A stretch of 64,000 nt of DNA from Arthrobacter methylotrophus. GTDB taxonomy: Bacteria > Actinomycetota > Actinomycetes > Actinomycetales > Micrococcaceae. The notes below the pieces were generated by a model. That model saw only the letters and a list, made by a program, of their open reading frames with translations, was not told the origin of the DNA and searched no databases. Below, in pieces: positions 19,745 to 29,960 of this stretch (positions within the stretch are counted from its first letter, which is position 1; each line of letters opens with the position of its first letter). The DNA lies in assembly GCF_039539965.1 (NCBI RefSeq), contig NZ_BAABED010000001.1, forward strand, positions 310,001 through 374,000, given 5' to 3'. The translations under genes and the position numbers were made by a program.

Positions 19745-22087
19745 TCACACGGCGTCCAGCAGGAGCACGTCGATTAGAGTGACCGCGGCGTCCTTGTCCA
19801 GCGGATTGTTCTTGTTGCCACACTTGGGGGACTGGACACAGGAAGGGCAGCCAGTCTCACACTCACATGCTTTGATGGCATCCCTGGTGGCGGTCAACCA
19901 CACTTTGGCTTTCTCGAAGCCACGCTCGGCAAATCCGGCACCGCCTGGATGGCCGTCGTAGACGAAGATCGTGGGAACACCGGTGTCGGCGTGAAGCGCT
20001 GTAGAGACACCCCCGATGTCCCAACGGTCACTTGAGGCCACCAGCGGGAGAAGACCGATGGCGGCATGCTCGGCAGCGTGAAGGGCACCCGGGAATTGTG
20101 CCTCGACAAGACCTGCGCTTGTCAGTGAACGGTTGTGGACCACAAACCACACTGCTTTGGTGAAAAGATCCCTGGCCCCAAGTTCCAGCGGCTCTTCCCC
20201 TAATACCTCATTGGAGATCAGTGCCTTACGTTGGAAGGAGACCACCTGCGTTGTTACTTTCACTTCGCCGAAATGGACCGCAATATCGCCCCATTCCATG
20301 CTCCGCAGAGTCTGCAGGACCTCGATTTGCGTTACGTCCCGCGCGGTCGTGTAATAGTCGGGGTTCGCTCGACGAACCATCACGCAATGGTCCTCTTCGT
20401 TTAGTTCCTCCACCAGGTAACTATCTCCTTGGTGTACATAAATGGCACCGGTGTGCGCCTGGTAATGCGTCTGGGGCGAATCCATGGTGCCCAACAGGGA
20501 GCCGGTCTCTGAGTCCACGATGCTTACAGGTCCGCCGCCATCCGCGCGAAGGTTCACCATGGCCGCGGCGCTCTCAGGATGGGTCCAGAACCAGCCTGCG
20601 GGCCGTTTCCTCAGGTAGCCCTGTTCTACCAGCTGATTCAGCAAAGGCTCGGACGTGGGCCCAAAGAGTTCAAGTTCGGCCGCCCCTATGGGGAGCTCGG
20701 CCGCCGCGGCACACAGGTGGGGGCCCAGCACGTAGGGGTTTCCTGGGTCGAAGACGGTGGCTTCGACGGACACATCGAAGATCGCCTCCGGATGATTGAC
20801 AAGGTATGTGTCCAAGGGGTCGTCGCTGGCCACGAATGCGGCAATGGCGTTTTGGCCCGCGCGGCCCGCCCGTCCGATCTGTTGGAACAGGGAAGCCCTG
20901 GTTCCAGGCCAGCCAGCTACCAGCACGGCGTCTAGTCCGGAAATGTCGATGCCCAGTTCCAACGCAGACGTGCTGGAGACTCCTAGCAGCTCGCCGGAGC
21001 GCAACGCCCTCTCCAGTGCCCGTCTCTCCTCGGGGAGATACCCCGAACGGTACGCGGCAACGCGCTGGGGCAGGCTGGGATCGACCTCGTTTAGGAGTCG
21101 CTTGGTAATGGACGAAATGGTCTCTGCGCCGCGCCTCGATTTAATGAAAGCGATCGTGCGCACACGGGAGCACACCAGATTTGCCAGGATGTCCGCGGTC
21201 TCGGCCACGGCGGTTCTCCGAGACTTGGCCCCGTTTTCGCCCTTCACATCGGTCAGGGCAGGTTCCCAGAAAGCGACAGTCGTTGAGCCGTGCGGTGAGC
21301 AGTCCTCTGAAACTTCCCGGACGGGAGTGCCGATGAGCCGCGCAAAAGAAGTGCCAGGGTCCGAGGCCGTCGCCGACGCCGCGATGAATACCGGCTCGGG
21401 GAAGGAGTTACCGGCACCGTAATACGCGCAGATCCGGCGTAGCCTTCGCATCAGATTGGCGACATGCGAACCGAACACCCCACGGTAGCTGTGTGACTCA
21501 TCCACGATGACGTAACGCAGCCTGCGGAAGAAACGGGCCCACCACGTGTGGTTCGGCAGGATCCCGAAGTGCAGCATGTCGGGGTTGGCGAGAATGAAGT
21601 TGGCGTGATCGCGGATCCAGCGGCGCTGGGACTGCTCGGTATCGCCGTCGTACGTTTCGGCCCGAACCGTCGGGAGCTTGAGCGCCCGGATTGCTGCCAG
21701 TTGGTCGGCTGCAAGGGCTTTGGTGGGGGAGAGATACAGCGTGACGGCACCGTCGTCGTGGATCTTTCCCGGTTCGGACAGCACGCGCAACTCTGAACGA
21801 TGGATCGCGTCCAGGGCCGGCAACTGATAGGCCAGCGACTTCCCGGAAGCGGTGCCAGTGGCAATGACTACGTGTTGACCCGAGTGGGCGAGCCCGGCTG
21901 CTTCGATTTGATGCCGGTACGGTTCATGGATTCCCAAGGTTCCGTAGGCGGCAACGATATCGGGATGGGCCCAGTCCGGCCATGGCTCATGAATTGCCTG
22001 GCGTGCTGGAATGGTGCGGACATGTCGCAACTGCTCCGGGTCCGGGCTCCTGCCCAGGAGGGAGATCATCGATTCAGTTGCGTTCAC
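19745..22087 (-). CDS. DEAH-box helicase with C-terminal DUF1998-type cysteine motif
   Basis: The 780-residue superfamily 2 helicase has Walker A in VVIATGTASGKSLAYQLPAL, motif II DESH in VIVDESHSYRG, and motif VI QQIGRAGRAGQ. The C-terminus carries four cysteines (CECETGCPSCVQSPKCGNKN), as in DUF1998/MrfA-like helicases, which act in DNA repair. This is the helicase that gives the 'helicase/secretion neighbourhood' its name, although a functional tie to the pilus is not shown. The start is GTG 22087; ATG 22069 is an alternative. Confidence 0.9.
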   Translation of the reverse strand: MNATESMISLLGRSPDPEQLRHVRTIPARQAIHEPWPDWAHPDIVAAYGTLGIHEPYRHQIEAAGLAHSGQHVVIATGTASGKSLAYQLPALDAIHRSELRVLSEPGKIHDDGAVTLYLSPTKALAADQLAAIRALKLPTVRAETYDGDTEQSQRRWIRDHANFILANPDMLHFGILPNHTWWARFFRRLRYVIVDESHSYRGVFGSHVANLMRRLRRICAYYGAGNSFPEPVFIAASATASDPGTSFARLIGTPVREVSEDCSPHGSTTVAFWEPALTDVKGENGAKSRRTAVAETADILANLVCSRVRTIAFIKSRRGAETISSITKRLLNEVDPSLPQRVAAYRSGYLPEERRALERALRSGELLGVSSTSALELGIDISGLDAVLVAGWPGTRASLFQQIGRAGRAGQNAIAAFVASDDPLDTYLVNHPEAIFDVSVEATVFDPGNPYVLGPHLCAAAAELPIGAAELELFGPTSEPLLNQLVEQGYLRKRPAGWFWTHPESAAAMVNLRADGGGPVSIVDSETGSLLGTMDSPQTHYQAHTGAIYVHQGDSYLVEELNEEDHCVMVRRANPDYYTTARDVTQIEVLQTLRSMEWGDIAVHFGEVKVTTQVVSFQRKALISNEVLGEEPLELGARDLFTKAVWFVVHNRSLTSAGLVEAQFPGALHAAEHAAIGLLPLVASSDRWDIGGVSTALHADTGVPTIFVYDGHPGGAGFAERGFEKAKVWLTATRDAIKACECETGCPSCVQSPKCGNKNNPLDKDAAVTLIDVLLLDAV

Positions 22088-22180
22088 TTGAACATTCTGT
22101 CACCGCGCCGAGAGCCAGCGTCTATTGAAGCCGCTGTGGACGCTGTTGCAGACGCGGAAGGAGGCGAAGCGGAAAGGGAA

Positions 22181-22876
22181 CTACGCCACGGACAGGTCGG
22201 TTTCGTCGACGGGTTTGGTGGACATCATGAGCACCTGGCACACGTGCTTCCAGCCAAGGTGTGAATAGAGATGTTGTCCGTCCAAGGAAGCCAGAAGGAG
22301 GCCGCTATCAACGTCGTGTTGAAATGCCTGCGCGGCGAGGGCCTTCATGATGAAACTGCCCAGTCCCCGGCGCTGGTAGTTGGCTTCGGTAACGATCTTG
22401 TCGAACACCGCAGTCTGCCCGACCACGAATACCTGGCCGCTGGCCGCCACCTTGTCGCCAGCATGGACCACCGCGTAGTGGACGCCATTGCTTTCGGAAA
22501 TCGTGAGCTTGAGATCGTCATCCGACAACCATGGGTCTTCCGCATCTTGGGTCCCCATGTCCACGATCATCATGGTCTGGGAATCGGAGGTGATGTTCAG
22601 CCCGTTCTCACGTGCCAACTGGGTGTATCGCCCGGCATCGTTAGTAAGGATCGTCAAGATGCGTGTGTCCGCCTCCGCGGTCTTGGCAGCCAGTTCGGCA
22701 AACTCGGTATCCAACGGGTCATACGCAAAGTACTCCCAATCACCGGTCTTGTCCGCACGCAGCGCCGCCGGGAACCGGCCTTCCTTGCGCGTGTCGTAAT
22801 TCCGGGAACCAGCCCAGCCAGCCACCCAGACTTCCAGCAGTTCAGCGATGTCTTCAACCAAGGCGTCGTGACTCAT
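22181..22876 (-). CDS. GNAT family N-acetyltransferase
   Basis: The 231-residue protein ends in a GNAT fold: TEANYQRRGLGSFIMKALAA matches the acetyl-CoA-binding motif A (Q/RxxGxG/A), followed by LYSHLGWKHV. The N-terminal 110 residues look like a second, degenerate GNAT-like half. The substrate is not predictable. It is divergent from trhO, with 126 bp between them. Confidence 0.82.
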   Translation of the reverse strand: MSHDALVEDIAELLEVWVAGWAGSRNYDTRKEGRFPAALRADKTGDWEYFAYDPLDTEFAELAAKTAEADTRILTILTNDAGRYTQLARENGLNITSDSQTMMIVDMGTQDAEDPWLSDDDLKLTISESNGVHYAVVHAGDKVAASGQVFVVGQTAVFDKIVTEANYQRRGLGSFIMKALAAQAFQHDVDSGLLLASLDGQHLYSHLGWKHVCQVLMMSTKPVDETDLSVA

Positions 22877-23002
22877 GTAGAGAGACTATGCCAGCATTCT
22901 GGGAATCAACAGGGGGCTGTCAGTAACAGCTCCATTAACACTTTGGAGCCCCGGATTACAGCTCGAAACAGCGGGTTTGGGGCCACCAAGTACCCTTAAC
23001 TG

Positions 23003-23896
23003 GTGGCTTTAAACAGAATTGTTCTCTTCTATGGTTTTACCCCGATAGCGGACCCCGACGCCGTCCGGCTCTGGCAACGTGCCCTGTGCGAGAAGCTCGG
23101 CCTGACCGGGCGCATCCTCATTTCGCGGGACGGCATCAACGCCACAGTTGGTGGGGAGCTGAACCAGGTCAAGCAGTATGTGAAGACCACGAAGGAGTAC
23201 AAGGGTTTCCACGGGATCGACGTCAAATGGTCTGAAGGCGGCGCCTCGGACTTCCCCCGCCTCAGCGTGAAAGTCCGCGATGAGATCGTGTCCTTCGGCG
23301 CCCCCGGCGAACTGAAGGTCGATGAGAAGGGCGTTGTCGGCGGCGGCACCCACCTTCAGCCCGAAGAACTCCACGCACTCCTGGAGCAAAAGAAGGCGGC
23401 CGGTCAGAACGTGAAGTTCTTCGACGGCCGCAACGCTTTCGAAGCCCAGATCGGCAAGTTCAAGGACGCAATTGTTCCCGACGTCGCCACTACCCACGAC
23501 TTCATCAAGGAACTCGACTCCGGCAAGTACGACGACCTCAAGGACCAGCCCGTGGTCACGTACTGCACGGGCGGGATCCGTTGCGAAGTCCTCTCCAGCC
23601 TGATGGTGAACCGCGGTTTCAAAGAGGTCTACCAACTCGACGGCGGAATTGTCCGCTACGGCGAAACCTACAAGGACCAAGGCCTATGGGAAGGATCCCT
23701 GTACGTTTTCGACAAGCGCATGCACCTGGAATTCAGCAAAGAGGCCAAGACCATCGGCCAATGCGTCCGCTGCCAGGCGCCCACCAACAAGTTTGAAAAC
23801 TGCTCCAACCTGAGCTGTCGCAACCTCACGCTCTATTGCGCCGAATGTGCCTCCAGCCCCGAAACGCTGCGTTGCCCGGAAGGCTGCGCGGCCTAG
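23003..23896 (+). CDS. trhO: tRNA uridine(34) hydroxylase, rhodanese family
   Basis: TrhO (YceA) uses oxygen to make 5-hydroxyuridine at the wobble position of tRNA. The 297-residue protein has an N-terminal ferredoxin-like domain ([19 protein letters not shown]), a rhodanese domain with the active Cys at 188 in YCTGGIRCE, and a C-terminal Cys-rich tail ([19 protein letters not shown]). All are in the usual order and length. The GTG start at 23003 has no Shine-Dalgarno, so a leaderless or near-leaderless message is possible. Confidence 0.92.
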   Translation: MALNRIVLFYGFTPIADPDAVRLWQRALCEKLGLTGRILISRDGINATVGGELNQVKQYVKTTKEYKGFHGIDVKWSEGGASDFPRLSVKVRDEIVSFGAPGELKVDEKGVVGGGTHLQPEELHALLEQKKAAGQNVKFFDGRNAFEAQIGKFKDAIVPDVATTHDFIKELDSGKYDDLKDQPVVTYCTGGIRCEVLSSLMVNRGFKEVYQLDGGIVRYGETYKDQGLWEGSLYVFDKRMHLEFSKEAKTIGQCVRCQAPTNKFENCSNLSCRNLTLYCAECASSPETLRCPEGCAA

Positions 23897-23978
23897 AGCC
23901 GCTTTACCGGCACGCGAATTTCCCCGAGGCATTCCACACCGGCGGCATTCCACAACGGCCCCCGTCACGAGGCCGCAG

Positions 23979-24416
23979 TCAGGAAGCGGACACCAGTTGG
24001 TAGGCGTAGATTACAGGCGCATCCACGCTGCTTGCACTGATGCTCAGGGGACCGGACGACGGAACTTTGATGCGGGAGGTTTCGGGGCTGCCATTGCATG
24101 CCGCCCCGGCTTCGGTGATCTGGTTGCCGCCCGAGGAAACGTCGAAGAATGCCTTGCCGCCGCCTCCGCAGGCCACGGTCAAAGTATAGTTTCCCGCTGC
24201 GATGCCGGTGAAGTTCTTGACCAAGGGGTCGCGGTTCGGAATCTTGCCGGAGTCCTCCAGAACGATCCCCGTCGCGGAAGGCATGGTGGTCGCCTTCCAC
24301 GCTGGGACGTTGGCGTCCGAAACAGACCCGCCGGGGGAGCACGCCGCTATCGCCAAGGTACCTGCGCCAATGACCAGGACGGCGGCGCGGCGCCACGTGG
24401 AGGGGTGAAATGCCAT
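23979..24416 (-). CDS. Small secreted lipoprotein, unknown function
   Basis: The 145-residue protein begins with a type II signal peptide: basic start, hydrophobic AAVLVIGAGTLAIA, then the lipobox Cys in LAIAAC. The mature part is a small beta-rich domain with one likely disulfide (VACGGGG and GAACNGS). I do not recognise the family. It faces trhO tail to tail. Confidence 0.75.
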   Translation of the reverse strand: MAFHPSTWRRAAVLVIGAGTLAIAACSPGGSVSDANVPAWKATTMPSATGIVLEDSGKIPNRDPLVKNFTGIAAGNYTLTVACGGGGKAFFDVSSGGNQITEAGAACNGSPETSRIKVPSSGPLSISASSVDAPVIYAYQLVSAS

Positions 24417-24482
24417 GATTCAACGCTACCTGCTCAGGCGCCTCTCCGCGGACGGGGTCACCAGCGCCAATAGACTTGCACA

Positions 24483-26174
24483 GTGACTGATCCCGCAACG
24501 CCCACCATCCCGGGGACCACCCCCACCACTCCCGACGCTCCGCGCAGTGACCTCCACGAGCTACTCACGGCGCTCGCCGGAGATTTGCGAAACGTTGGAT
24601 ACACGGTGGATGGAGTGGCGGCTCTTCTGGGGGAGTCGGCCCACACGGCGCTCGCCCGGGACCAGCTCATCCCCGCACTGATCGTCACCGATCCGGCTGC
24701 CCTCAACGGCGACTCGACGACGGACCGCGCGAAAGCCGCGCTCGCCGTCGTCGTCCGCTTGTGGCTCCTGGCCGTCCCGCAAACGGAAGACGACGTTGAC
24801 GCCGCGCTGCCGGGGATCCGCACCTCGGGCCTAGCGGTACTTGGCCTGGTGGAGAAGAACGACGCCGGTGCTGTCGCCGCCAAAGTGGATGTGCGGCCGT
24901 ACGGCTGGGAAGGTGACTCCGGAGCAGACAGCAGCGGAAGCGGCGGCGCCGAGCTGTGGGTTGCCAGCGATCTCGCGGCCCATCAGCGGCCGGGCGTTCT
25001 CCGGCATGACCACGTGCTGGGCATCGGGCAGGCGTCCACTACGCTTCTCCAGACCACCATCCGGCGGCACTCGAAACGCGCCCTGGACCTCGGGACGGGC
25101 TGCGGAATCCAGACTTTCCACCTCCTGCACCACAGCGATCACGTCACCGCCACAGACATCTCCGCGCGGGCCCTCGCGTTCACCCGTTTCAACCTGATGC
25201 TCAATGCCGAGGCCTTGCACCTGGACCCGGCCGACCTGGAATCGCGCGTGAGCTTGCGGCTGGGGTCCCTGCTGGAGCCTGTGGCGGGAGAGACTTTTGA
25301 TCTGGTGGTGTCCAATCCGCCGTTCGTCATTACCCCTCGAAGTGCCGGCGAGCACGCTTCGGAGCAGTTCACCTACCGCGACGGCGGGCTCCCCGGTGAC
25401 GATATCGTCGCCACCCTCGTCCGCACCCTGTCCGATGTCCTCGCGCCCGGAGGCACGGCGCAGATGCTCGGCAACTGGGAAATCACCGCGGGCACGGGAT
25501 GGAGCGAGCGGCCCGCCTCGTGGCTGACAGGTTCCGGCACGGAAGCATGGTTCATCCAGCGGGAACAAGTGAGCCCGGAGCTTTACGCAGAAACATGGCT
25601 CCAGGACGCTTCCGAGGGCCGGGACCGCAAGCTCTACCGCGATGCCTACGTCGCCTACCTGGAAGATTTCGCGTCCCGCAACGTTGAGTCCATCGGCTTC
25701 GGAATGATCTGGCTGCGGCGCCCGGCAGATGGTGCCGTGGACGCCGGAACCGTGCGGAAAGAGGCACGACGCCGCTTCGAAGAAATCACGTACCCCATCG
25801 AGCAACCGATCGGTCCGCACCTCGCCGCCGCCGTCGAACGCGCCGATTGGCTGGACACCCACGAGCTCGCCGACGCCTATCTGGTCGTGGCGGAGGACGT
25901 GACCGAGGAACGCCACCAGCGTCCGGGCGCCGAGCACCCCGGGGTCATCTTGTTGCGCCAGGGCGCGGGGCTGCGCCGGACGAACCTGCTGAGTACGGAG
26001 CTGGCCGGCTTTGCCTCGGCGTGCGACGGCGAGCTGTCCGTCCGCCAGCTGGTCGGGGCCCTGGCCGCCATCCTGGGTGGAGGGGCCGACTTCGACGACG
26101 AGGCTTTCCGCGCCGGATTGCTCGATGACGTCGCGAACCTGGTACGCGATGGCTTCCTGCACGCCGCGGGCTAG
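24483..26174 (+). CDS. Large SAM methyltransferase of the NPPF type (HemK/RlmG-like core)
   Basis: The 563-residue protein has an N-terminal helical domain (about 1-110), a class I methyltransferase core with motif I in ALDLGTGCGIQTFHLL (near 200) and VSNPPF (near 275), the motif of N-methyltransferases acting on amides or exocyclic amines of nucleic acid or protein, and a long C-terminal domain. Actinobacteria have such a conserved protein of unknown target, and I would expect RNA or protein. GTG start at 24483. Confidence 0.8.
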   Translation: MTDPATPTIPGTTPTTPDAPRSDLHELLTALAGDLRNVGYTVDGVAALLGESAHTALARDQLIPALIVTDPAALNGDSTTDRAKAALAVVVRLWLLAVPQTEDDVDAALPGIRTSGLAVLGLVEKNDAGAVAAKVDVRPYGWEGDSGADSSGSGGAELWVASDLAAHQRPGVLRHDHVLGIGQASTTLLQTTIRRHSKRALDLGTGCGIQTFHLLHHSDHVTATDISARALAFTRFNLMLNAEALHLDPADLESRVSLRLGSLLEPVAGETFDLVVSNPPFVITPRSAGEHASEQFTYRDGGLPGDDIVATLVRTLSDVLAPGGTAQMLGNWEITAGTGWSERPASWLTGSGTEAWFIQREQVSPELYAETWLQDASEGRDRKLYRDAYVAYLEDFASRNVESIGFGMIWLRRPADGAVDAGTVRKEARRRFEEITYPIEQPIGPHLAAAVERADWLDTHELADAYLVVAEDVTEERHQRPGAEHPGVILLRQGAGLRRTNLLSTELAGFASACDGELSVRQLVGALAAILGGGADFDDEAFRAGLLDDVANLVRDGFLHAAG

Positions 26175-26223
26175 GACAACGGAGTAGCACAATTGCGGCG
26201 CTCCCGGCGGATAAACTGTTCCG

Positions 26224-26865
26224 GTGAATGAAGACAACGGGGTAATCACCGGGCTGGCATCCCCGAAACGCCGGAAACGGCCCGGGAAGACGGTGGAGAT
26301 CACCGACCCCAAAGCCATCCGTGCGCTCGCCCATGCAGCCCGGCTTGAGGTCATCTCGGAACTGTATTCCACGCAGCTGAGCCGCACTGCCACTGAGCTT
26401 GCCGTGCAGACCGGCCTCACGCCCAGCGCCATGAGCTACCACTTGAGGGCCCTCCAGAAATGGGGGATCGTGACTCCTGCCGGCAACAAAGGTGATGCAC
26501 GCGAACGCCGGTGGAAGGCCGCCGGTTCGGACTTCACCATCAAATCCGGCGGAAATGCTCCGAGTCCGGAGATCGCCGTCGTCGAACTCGAACTGGACGC
26601 TTTCCGGCGTCGGGCCACCGCCTTCACCCGCGCCCGTGGCGAGCGGCGGCAGCGTGGTGAGTCCGCGAACGAGGCAGCCGCGATGGTGCTGTCCAGCGAT
26701 CTGCTTTACTTGACTCCGGAGCAGCGGACGGATCTCAAGGCCAAATTCCAGGAACTCATCAGGTCATATGAGCTCGAAGATCCTACGCGGATTCCGGAAG
26801 GTGCGGTCCGGATCGCTACGATGTGGTCGATGATTCCGGACGACCGAACGCCATCTGCCAGCTAG
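26224..26865 (+). CDS. ArsR-type helix-turn-helix regulator
   Basis: The 213-residue protein has a winged HTH at about 30-95 (AIRALAHAARLEVISELYST, then TATELAVQTGLTPSAMSYHL) typical of the ArsR group that lacks metal-binding cysteines. The C-terminal half is helical and may be a ligand or dimer domain. It follows the methyltransferase by 49 bp and ends at a strong terminator. Confidence 0.85.
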   Translation: MNEDNGVITGLASPKRRKRPGKTVEITDPKAIRALAHAARLEVISELYSTQLSRTATELAVQTGLTPSAMSYHLRALQKWGIVTPAGNKGDARERRWKAAGSDFTIKSGGNAPSPEIAVVELELDAFRRRATAFTRARGERRQRGESANEAAAMVLSSDLLYLTPEQRTDLKAKFQELIRSYELEDPTRIPEGAVRIATMWSMIPDDRTPSAS

Positions 26866-26943
26866 TCCCCACCGCCACCCTAGCCTCGCAAGTCCCCACC
26901 GGCTCCCAGCCTTCGCAAGCTCAGGCAGGGACCCTCGCCGGTG

Positions 26944-26995
26944 GGGCCCCACGGCCAGGGAACCCTGGCGGCGTGGGCCCAACGCACCATTTTTT
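26944..26995 (+). terminator. Intrinsic terminator after the ArsR gene
   Basis: GCCAGGG (26954-26960) and CCCTGGC (26963-26969) form the top of a stem that extends with small bulges to 26944 and 26980. Six T residues follow at 26990-26995. A second inverted repeat, CCCCACCGGC (26894-26903) with GCCGGTGGGG (26937-26946), overlaps its base and may compete. No gene lies in 26866-27096. Confidence 0.75.
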
Positions 26996-27096
26996 CACAG
27001 TAGTTGTTCACATGGAAACGCACGATTCTGCAAAATATGGTGAACTAGGCCAATATGGGCACGAGCCCAAGCAATTCATTTTTCTGTAGGAGAACC

Positions 27097-29808
27097 GTGC
27101 CCAGCAAGGCAAAAACCGGCAAGAAACTCGTGATCGTGGAGTCTCCGGCCAAGAGCAAGACCATCGCCAAGTACCTGGGCGAAGGCTTCGTTGTCGAGGC
27201 CTCGATCGGCCACATCCGCGACCTCCCGCAGCCGTCGGAACTCCCTGCAGAACTGAAGAAGACCTCGGTGGGCAAGTTCGCCGTCGACATCGAAAACGAC
27301 TTCAAACCGTATTACGTGGTGTCTCCGGACAAGAAGAAAAAGGTTGCCGAACTCAAGGCCCAGCTGAAAGACGCTGACGCGCTCTATCTCGCAACCGATG
27401 GGGACCGCGAGGGCGAGGCCATCGCGTGGCACCTCCTGGAGGTCCTGAAACCCAAAGTTCCCGTCTACCGCATGACCTTCGGTGAAATTACCAAGGAAGC
27501 CATCCACCGCGCCATGGACAACCTGCGCGACGTCGACAACGCCCTGGTGGACGCCCAGGAAACCCGACGCATCCTGGATCGCCTGTACGGCTACGAAATC
27601 TCCCCGGTGCTGTGGCGCAAGGTAGCCCGCGGCTTGTCGGCCGGCCGTGTGCAGTCGGTCGTGACCCGCATGGTGGTTGACCGCGAACGCGAACGCATGG
27701 CATTCAAGGCGGCGTCGTACTGGGACCTGACCGGCCAGTTCGGCACCGGTTCCGCGACGTTCAAAGCGAAGCTCGCTGCCGTGGACGGCGCGAAGGTGGC
27801 CAGCGGCCGTGACTTCAACGACGACGGCGTCCTCACCTCGGCGAACGCGGTGCACCTCAACGAGGAACTCGCCACGTCGTTGGCGGCCGGGCTGGAGAAC
27901 GCGGACTTCCGCGTCCGCTCGGTGGACACCAAGCCGTACACCCGCCGGCCCGCCGCTCCGTTCACGACGTCGACCCTTCAGCAGGAGGCCGGACGTAAGC
28001 TGCGCTTCTCCTCCAAGAGCACCATGCAGATCGCCCAGCGCCTGTATGAAAACGGCTACATCACGTATATGCGTACCGATTCCTCGGCGTTGAGTGACGA
28101 AGCCCTCACGGCCGCCCGCCGCCAGGCAGCTGAGCTGTACGGTCCCGAGTACGTGCCGCAGTCTCCGCGTGTCTACGCCAACAAGGCCGCGAACGCGCAG
28201 GAAGCCCACGAGGCCATCCGCCCCGCGGGTGACTCCTTCCGCACCCCGGCTCAGGTGGCCAGCCAGCTGAGCGGCGACGCTTTCCGTCTCTACGAACTCA
28301 TCTGGAAGCGCACCATTGCTTCCCAGATGGGCGACGCCAAGGGCTCCACCGCCACCATCCGCCTCGGCGCAGTGGCTACCGACGGCCGCGACGCCGAATT
28401 CTCGGCCTCAGGCACGGTCATCACCTTCCCCGGCTTCCTTGCAGCCTACGAGGAGGGCAAGGACGAGAGCCGCGGGGACGACGACTCGGATGACGCCCGC
28501 CGCTTGCCCAACGTGGCCAAAGACGATTCCCTCACGGCTTCCGAGATTGTTGCCGTGGGCCACGAGACCTCCCCGCCGCCGCGGTACACCGAAGCATCAT
28601 TGACGGCAGAACTGGAAAAACGTGGCATCGGCCGCCCGTCCACGTATGCCTCCACCATCTCCACCATCCAGGACCGAGGCTATGTCCGGAAGCAAGGCTC
28701 AGCGCTGGTTCCCAGTTGGATCGCCTTCTCGGTCATCCGCTTGCTGGAGCAGCACTTCAGCGACTATGTGGATTACGAATTCACGGCGGATATGGAAGGC
28801 GACCTGGACAAGATCGCCAATGGCCAAGCGGTTGGCGCAGCGTGGCTCAAGCACTTCTACTACGGTGAGGACGCCGATCCGGGCCTGTTGAGCATCGTCA
28901 ACAACCTCGGTGAAATCGATGCCCGCGAGATCAACTCCGTGCCGATTGCCGAGGGAATCACGCTGCGCGTCGGCAAGTTCGGTCCGTATCTGGAAAGCTC
29001 GATCCCCACTATCGATCCCAAGACCGGCGAAGTCGTGGAGTCGGCGCGGGCCAACGTCCCCGAGGATCTTGCACCGGACGAGCTCACTGCGGCCAAGGCC
29101 GTGGAACTGATGGAAACGGCGGCCCCCGAGGAACGCGTCCTGGGCGCGGACCCGCACACCGGCCACACCGTGGTTGCCAAGAACGGCCGCTATGGCGCCT
29201 ATGTCACGGAGGTCATCCCGGAGATGACCGAAGAGCAGTTGGCAAACCAGCCGGTGGAGTACTACAAGAACGGCAAACCCAAGCCGCCGAAGAAGCCCGT
29301 CAAGGCCAAGCCGCGTACAGGTTCCCTGTTCAAGTCTATGTCCGTGGACACGATCACCCTTGACGAAGCCATGCAGCTCATGAGCCTTCCCCGCGTCCTG
29401 GGCGAGGATGCCGAAGGCAACCCCATCACGGTGCAGAACGGCCGCTTTGGGCCCTATTTGAAGAAGGGCACGGACTCGCGGTCCATCGGATCCGAGGAAG
29501 AGATCTTCACCATTACGCTGGAACAGGCACTGGAGATCTACTCCCAGCCGAAGCAACGCGGTGCCCGGGCAGCCGTCCCACCGTTGGCTGAGTTTGGCCC
29601 GGACCCGGTTTCGGAGAAGAACATCGTGGTGAAGGAAGGACGTTTCGGTCCGTACATCACCGACGGCGTCACCAACATCACCGTTCCTCGGGATACGTCC
29701 ATGGAGGAGCTTACTCGCGAGCAGGCTATCGAGCTGCTCGCCGAGAAGCGCGCCAAGGGCCCGGTCAAGCGGACTACCACGGCCCGTAAGGCACCGGCGA
29801 AGAAGTAG
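27097..29808 (+). CDS. topA: DNA topoisomerase I
   Basis: Relaxes negative supercoils through a Tyr-DNA link. The 903-residue type IA enzyme has the TOPRIM domain (VIVESPAKSKTIAKYLGEG; DREGEAIAWHL), the active Tyr at about 324 in YITYMRTDSSALS, and repeated C-terminal domains without zinc cysteines (GRYGAYV, GRFGPYLKKG, GRFGPYITDG), ending in a basic Lys/Ala tail, as in other actinobacterial TopA. The start is GTG 27097, preceded by TAGGAGAACC; the frame stays open upstream to 27055 but that part is not supported. Confidence 0.96.
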   Translation: MPSKAKTGKKLVIVESPAKSKTIAKYLGEGFVVEASIGHIRDLPQPSELPAELKKTSVGKFAVDIENDFKPYYVVSPDKKKKVAELKAQLKDADALYLATDGDREGEAIAWHLLEVLKPKVPVYRMTFGEITKEAIHRAMDNLRDVDNALVDAQETRRILDRLYGYEISPVLWRKVARGLSAGRVQSVVTRMVVDRERERMAFKAASYWDLTGQFGTGSATFKAKLAAVDGAKVASGRDFNDDGVLTSANAVHLNEELATSLAAGLENADFRVRSVDTKPYTRRPAAPFTTSTLQQEAGRKLRFSSKSTMQIAQRLYENGYITYMRTDSSALSDEALTAARRQAAELYGPEYVPQSPRVYANKAANAQEAHEAIRPAGDSFRTPAQVASQLSGDAFRLYELIWKRTIASQMGDAKGSTATIRLGAVATDGRDAEFSASGTVITFPGFLAAYEEGKDESRGDDDSDDARRLPNVAKDDSLTASEIVAVGHETSPPPRYTEASLTAELEKRGIGRPSTYASTISTIQDRGYVRKQGSALVPSWIAFSVIRLLEQHFSDYVDYEFTADMEGDLDKIANGQAVGAAWLKHFYYGEDADPGLLSIVNNLGEIDAREINSVPIAEGITLRVGKFGPYLESSIPTIDPKTGEVVESARANVPEDLAPDELTAAKAVELMETAAPEERVLGADPHTGHTVVAKNGRYGAYVTEVIPEMTEEQLANQPVEYYKNGKPKPPKKPVKAKPRTGSLFKSMSVDTITLDEAMQLMSLPRVLGEDAEGNPITVQNGRFGPYLKKGTDSRSIGSEEEIFTITLEQALEIYSQPKQRGARAAVPPLAEFGPDPVSEKNIVVKEGRFGPYITDGVTNITVPRDTSMEELTREQAIELLAEKRAKGPVKRTTTARKAPAKK

Positions 29809-29829
29809 CGCTTGGGTTGCGCAAACGCG

Positions 29830-29897
29830 CCAGGGACACGCATGTTCGCTGGGGACACCCGGATTCGGGCGTCGTCAGGTAATACGCGTGTCCCTGG
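29830..29897. repeat. Intergenic palindrome downstream of topA
   Basis: CCAGGGACACGC (29830-29841) and GCGTGTCCCTGG (29886-29897) form a perfect 12-bp inverted repeat. The 44-nt middle contains a smaller hairpin (CCCG-GATT-CGGG) and a GGGGACACCC string resembling the arm. It fills most of the gap 29809-29960 and may end the topA message or be a copy of a dispersed palindromic element. Confidence 0.6.
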
Positions 29898-29960
29898 GAA
29901 TTGTGTCGGGAGCTGGGGCGAGAATTGCGTCCCGGATGGCACTCGTGATCGAGTAGAACC

